NCBI GenBank assembly: GCA_030593185.1
Contig: JAUVHQ010000107.1
Span: 1-6,982, forward strand
From: Bacteroidota bacterium
GTDB lineage: Bacteria; Bacteroidota; Bacteroidia; Bacteroidales; VadinHA17
Direction: 5' to 3'
DNA: 6,982 bases
The notes under the pieces are model-generated. The model made no database searches, was not told the DNA's origin, and saw nothing but the letters and a program-made list of their open reading frames with translations. Positions 5,936 through 6,982 of the stretch are shown piece by piece; position 1 is the stretch's first letter, and every line of letters begins with the position of its first letter. A program made the position numbers and the translations under genes.

Positions 5936-6050
5936 CATCAATCTTCTTCTTCACTCTTCAACTCACCTCTCACATCTCATTACTCACCGCTCTTTACTCT
6001 TTACTCTTTACTCTTTTTTCTTATTATCTTAACCTTAGCCTTAGCCTTAC
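5936..6050. repeat. Long pyrimidine-rich tract with short tandem repeats
   Basis: About 115 bp are dominated by C and T, with A and very few G. Words such as CTTCTTC, ACTCTTCAACTCAC and CTCACATCTCATTACTCACC recur in altered order. It includes three tandem copies of TCTTTAC (5991-6011) and the CCTTAG, CCTTAG, CCTTAC series at 6033-6050. The last bases overlap the stop codon of the T9SS gene. It lies between convergent genes. Slippage or degenerate repeat expansion is a plausible origin; no function can be read. Confidence 0.65.
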
Positions 6051-6793
6051 ATCTTCACAACCCTGCTGGTAAAGCTCTTCCCCATAAAACTGACTTTGTA
6101 CAGGTATATTCCTTTCCTCAGTGTTTCACCCCTGAAATCAAAATAATTTTTTCCCGGTTGCACCCAAATTTCTTCGTGATGTGCCATCTGACCGGTAATA
6201 TAGAACACGTAAAGATTACCTACCCCAAACCTGTCAGAAGTAAGTCCAATCCTGGATGACATGGTAAACGGGTTTGGCTTAACAGGTAATAACATAATCT
6301 GATCAGTACTTATTCCAGGTAATCCGGTAGCGCTTTGCACCGTAATAAATAAGGATGTATCATCTACCGTCTGAGCGCTTTGAAAAATAGATTCCATAAA
6401 TTCAACAAAAGGAGTTACATATATCTTTAGAAAAAATGTACCCAACTCAATCGGGGTACCCGAGATTAAAACACAATAAGAACTATCCGGAAATAATTCT
6501 GTTGCATTAGCTTCATACGATAATCCCGATGGCAGGTTGGTAACACTGTCAATTAATATTTTATGTATAGTAAAAACAGCTCCTTCAAAATCAAATTCAT
6601 AAGGTGGTATTATTGTAAAAACCTGCTCATAAGGTGTATTTAACTCAGCTACCGGTAAACTGTCCGGGCATACCTGTCCGGGTTTATCAATATCCTTACA
6701 ATTGGCAGTATCAGCAACACATTGCCCGTACCCGGAAATGTTTATTCCGGTGGTAAGTAAGAGTGCCAGTATTCCCGAAACCAAGTTCTTCAT
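6047..6793 (-). CDS. Secreted T9SS cargo protein with Ig-like region
   Basis: This 248-residue protein looks exported and then passed through the type IX secretion system to the cell surface or medium. A Sec signal peptide covers about 1-24 (MKNLVSGILALLLTTG, ending near GYGQ), leaving C25 at the mature start. C25, C32, C42 and C107 could form disulfides. Residues about 45-152 look like an Ig-type beta domain: SLPVAELNTPYEQVFTIIPP, LPSGLSYE, then C107-VLISGTPIELGTFFLKIYVT. Residues about 168-248 form a type A sorting domain, with VKPNPF (171-176) and the ending LRKGIYLYKVSFMGK...SRVVKM. No enzymatic motif is visible, so an adhesive or structural role is likely but unproven. It is shorter than many T9SS cargo proteins, and it converges on the TonB receptor without an operon partner. 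Confidence 0.9.
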   Translation of the reverse strand: MKNLVSGILALLLTTGINISGYGQCVADTANCKDIDKPGQVCPDSLPVAELNTPYEQVFTIIPPYEFDFEGAVFTIHKILIDSVTNLPSGLSYEANATELFPDSSYCVLISGTPIELGTFFLKIYVTPFVEFMESIFQSAQTVDDTSLFITVQSATGLPGISTDQIMLLPVKPNPFTMSSRIGLTSDRFGVGNLYVFYITGQMAHHEEIWVQPGKNYFDFRGETLRKGIYLYKVSFMGKSFTSRVVKM

Positions 6794-6956
6794 GCCTGAT
6801 ATTAACTGTTCTAAAGCATAAAACTACTAAAAATAACAATAAAAACCTAAATAACCTTTCTGATCCTGAGGAAGAAACCTGGCTGATTCGTAATGTTTTA
6901 TAATAAATGCCAGGCGATTTAAATCACCAGACGGCTTTAAAAACATTGTAACTAAT

Positions 6957-6982
6957 CAGTCCACAGTCGGCAGTCCACAGTC
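6957..6982. repeat. 12-bp direct repeat at the window edge
   Basis: CAGTCCACAGTC occurs twice (6957-6968 and 6971-6982), separated by GG. Each unit is itself two related words, CAGTC and CACAGTC. The array reaches the last base of the window, so its true length is unknown. It resembles the low-complexity word repeats elsewhere in the spacers but is richer in G. Confidence 0.6.

Noticed and set aside
6033..6050. Telomere-like CCTTAG repeats
   Set aside because: There are only two exact units plus one variant, overlapping a stop codon inside a larger pyrimidine-rich tract. This is low-complexity DNA, not a chromosome end.

Overview
The window looks like a chromosomal stretch from a Bacteroidota bacterium, most plausibly of the Bacteroidales/Marinilabiliales type; this placement is inferred. 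The evidence is low-GC DNA with very AT-rich intergenic regions, a TonB-dependent receptor that opens with a carboxypeptidase-regulatory-like domain, a secreted protein with a C-terminal type IX secretion (T9SS) sorting domain, and weak or absent Shine-Dalgarno sites at several starts. No tRNA, rRNA, CRISPR array, transposase or integrase was seen.

Left part (1-2929). It carries three minus-strand genes. A PflX-like radical SAM protein (497-1534) has an N-terminus resembling a twin-arginine signal. A two-gene cassette follows: a 64-residue protein (2225-2419) overlaps by 59 bp a small nucleotidyltransferase of the AbiEii/MNT type (1837-2283), and the pair looks like a toxin-antitoxin-like unit. 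Three direct copies of a 116-bp non-coding repeat (215-330; 1630-1692, truncated; 2458-2573) separate and bracket these genes. The truncated copy runs straight into a second, 57-bp repeat (1695-1751), which recurs at 5862-5918.

Middle (2930-5852). A small protein resembling the bacterial eRF1-like family (2930-3343, minus) is divergent from a complete 768-residue TonB-dependent outer-membrane receptor (3546-5852, plus). About 200 bp of extremely AT-rich DNA lies between them and presumably holds both promoters. The receptor has signal peptide, regulatory-like domain, TonB box, plug and barrel, but no SusD or transporter gene lies beside it, so its substrate cannot be read from context.

Right part (5853-6982). 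The receptor converges on a 248-residue T9SS cargo protein (6047-6793, minus). The gap holds the second 57-bp repeat and a long pyrimidine-rich tract of reshuffled short words. The window ends in a 12-bp direct repeat.

The genes do not form one pathway. Most are single-gene units separated by repeat-rich spacers. The most distinctive content is the overlapping nucleotidyltransferase pair and the families of intergenic repeats around it.
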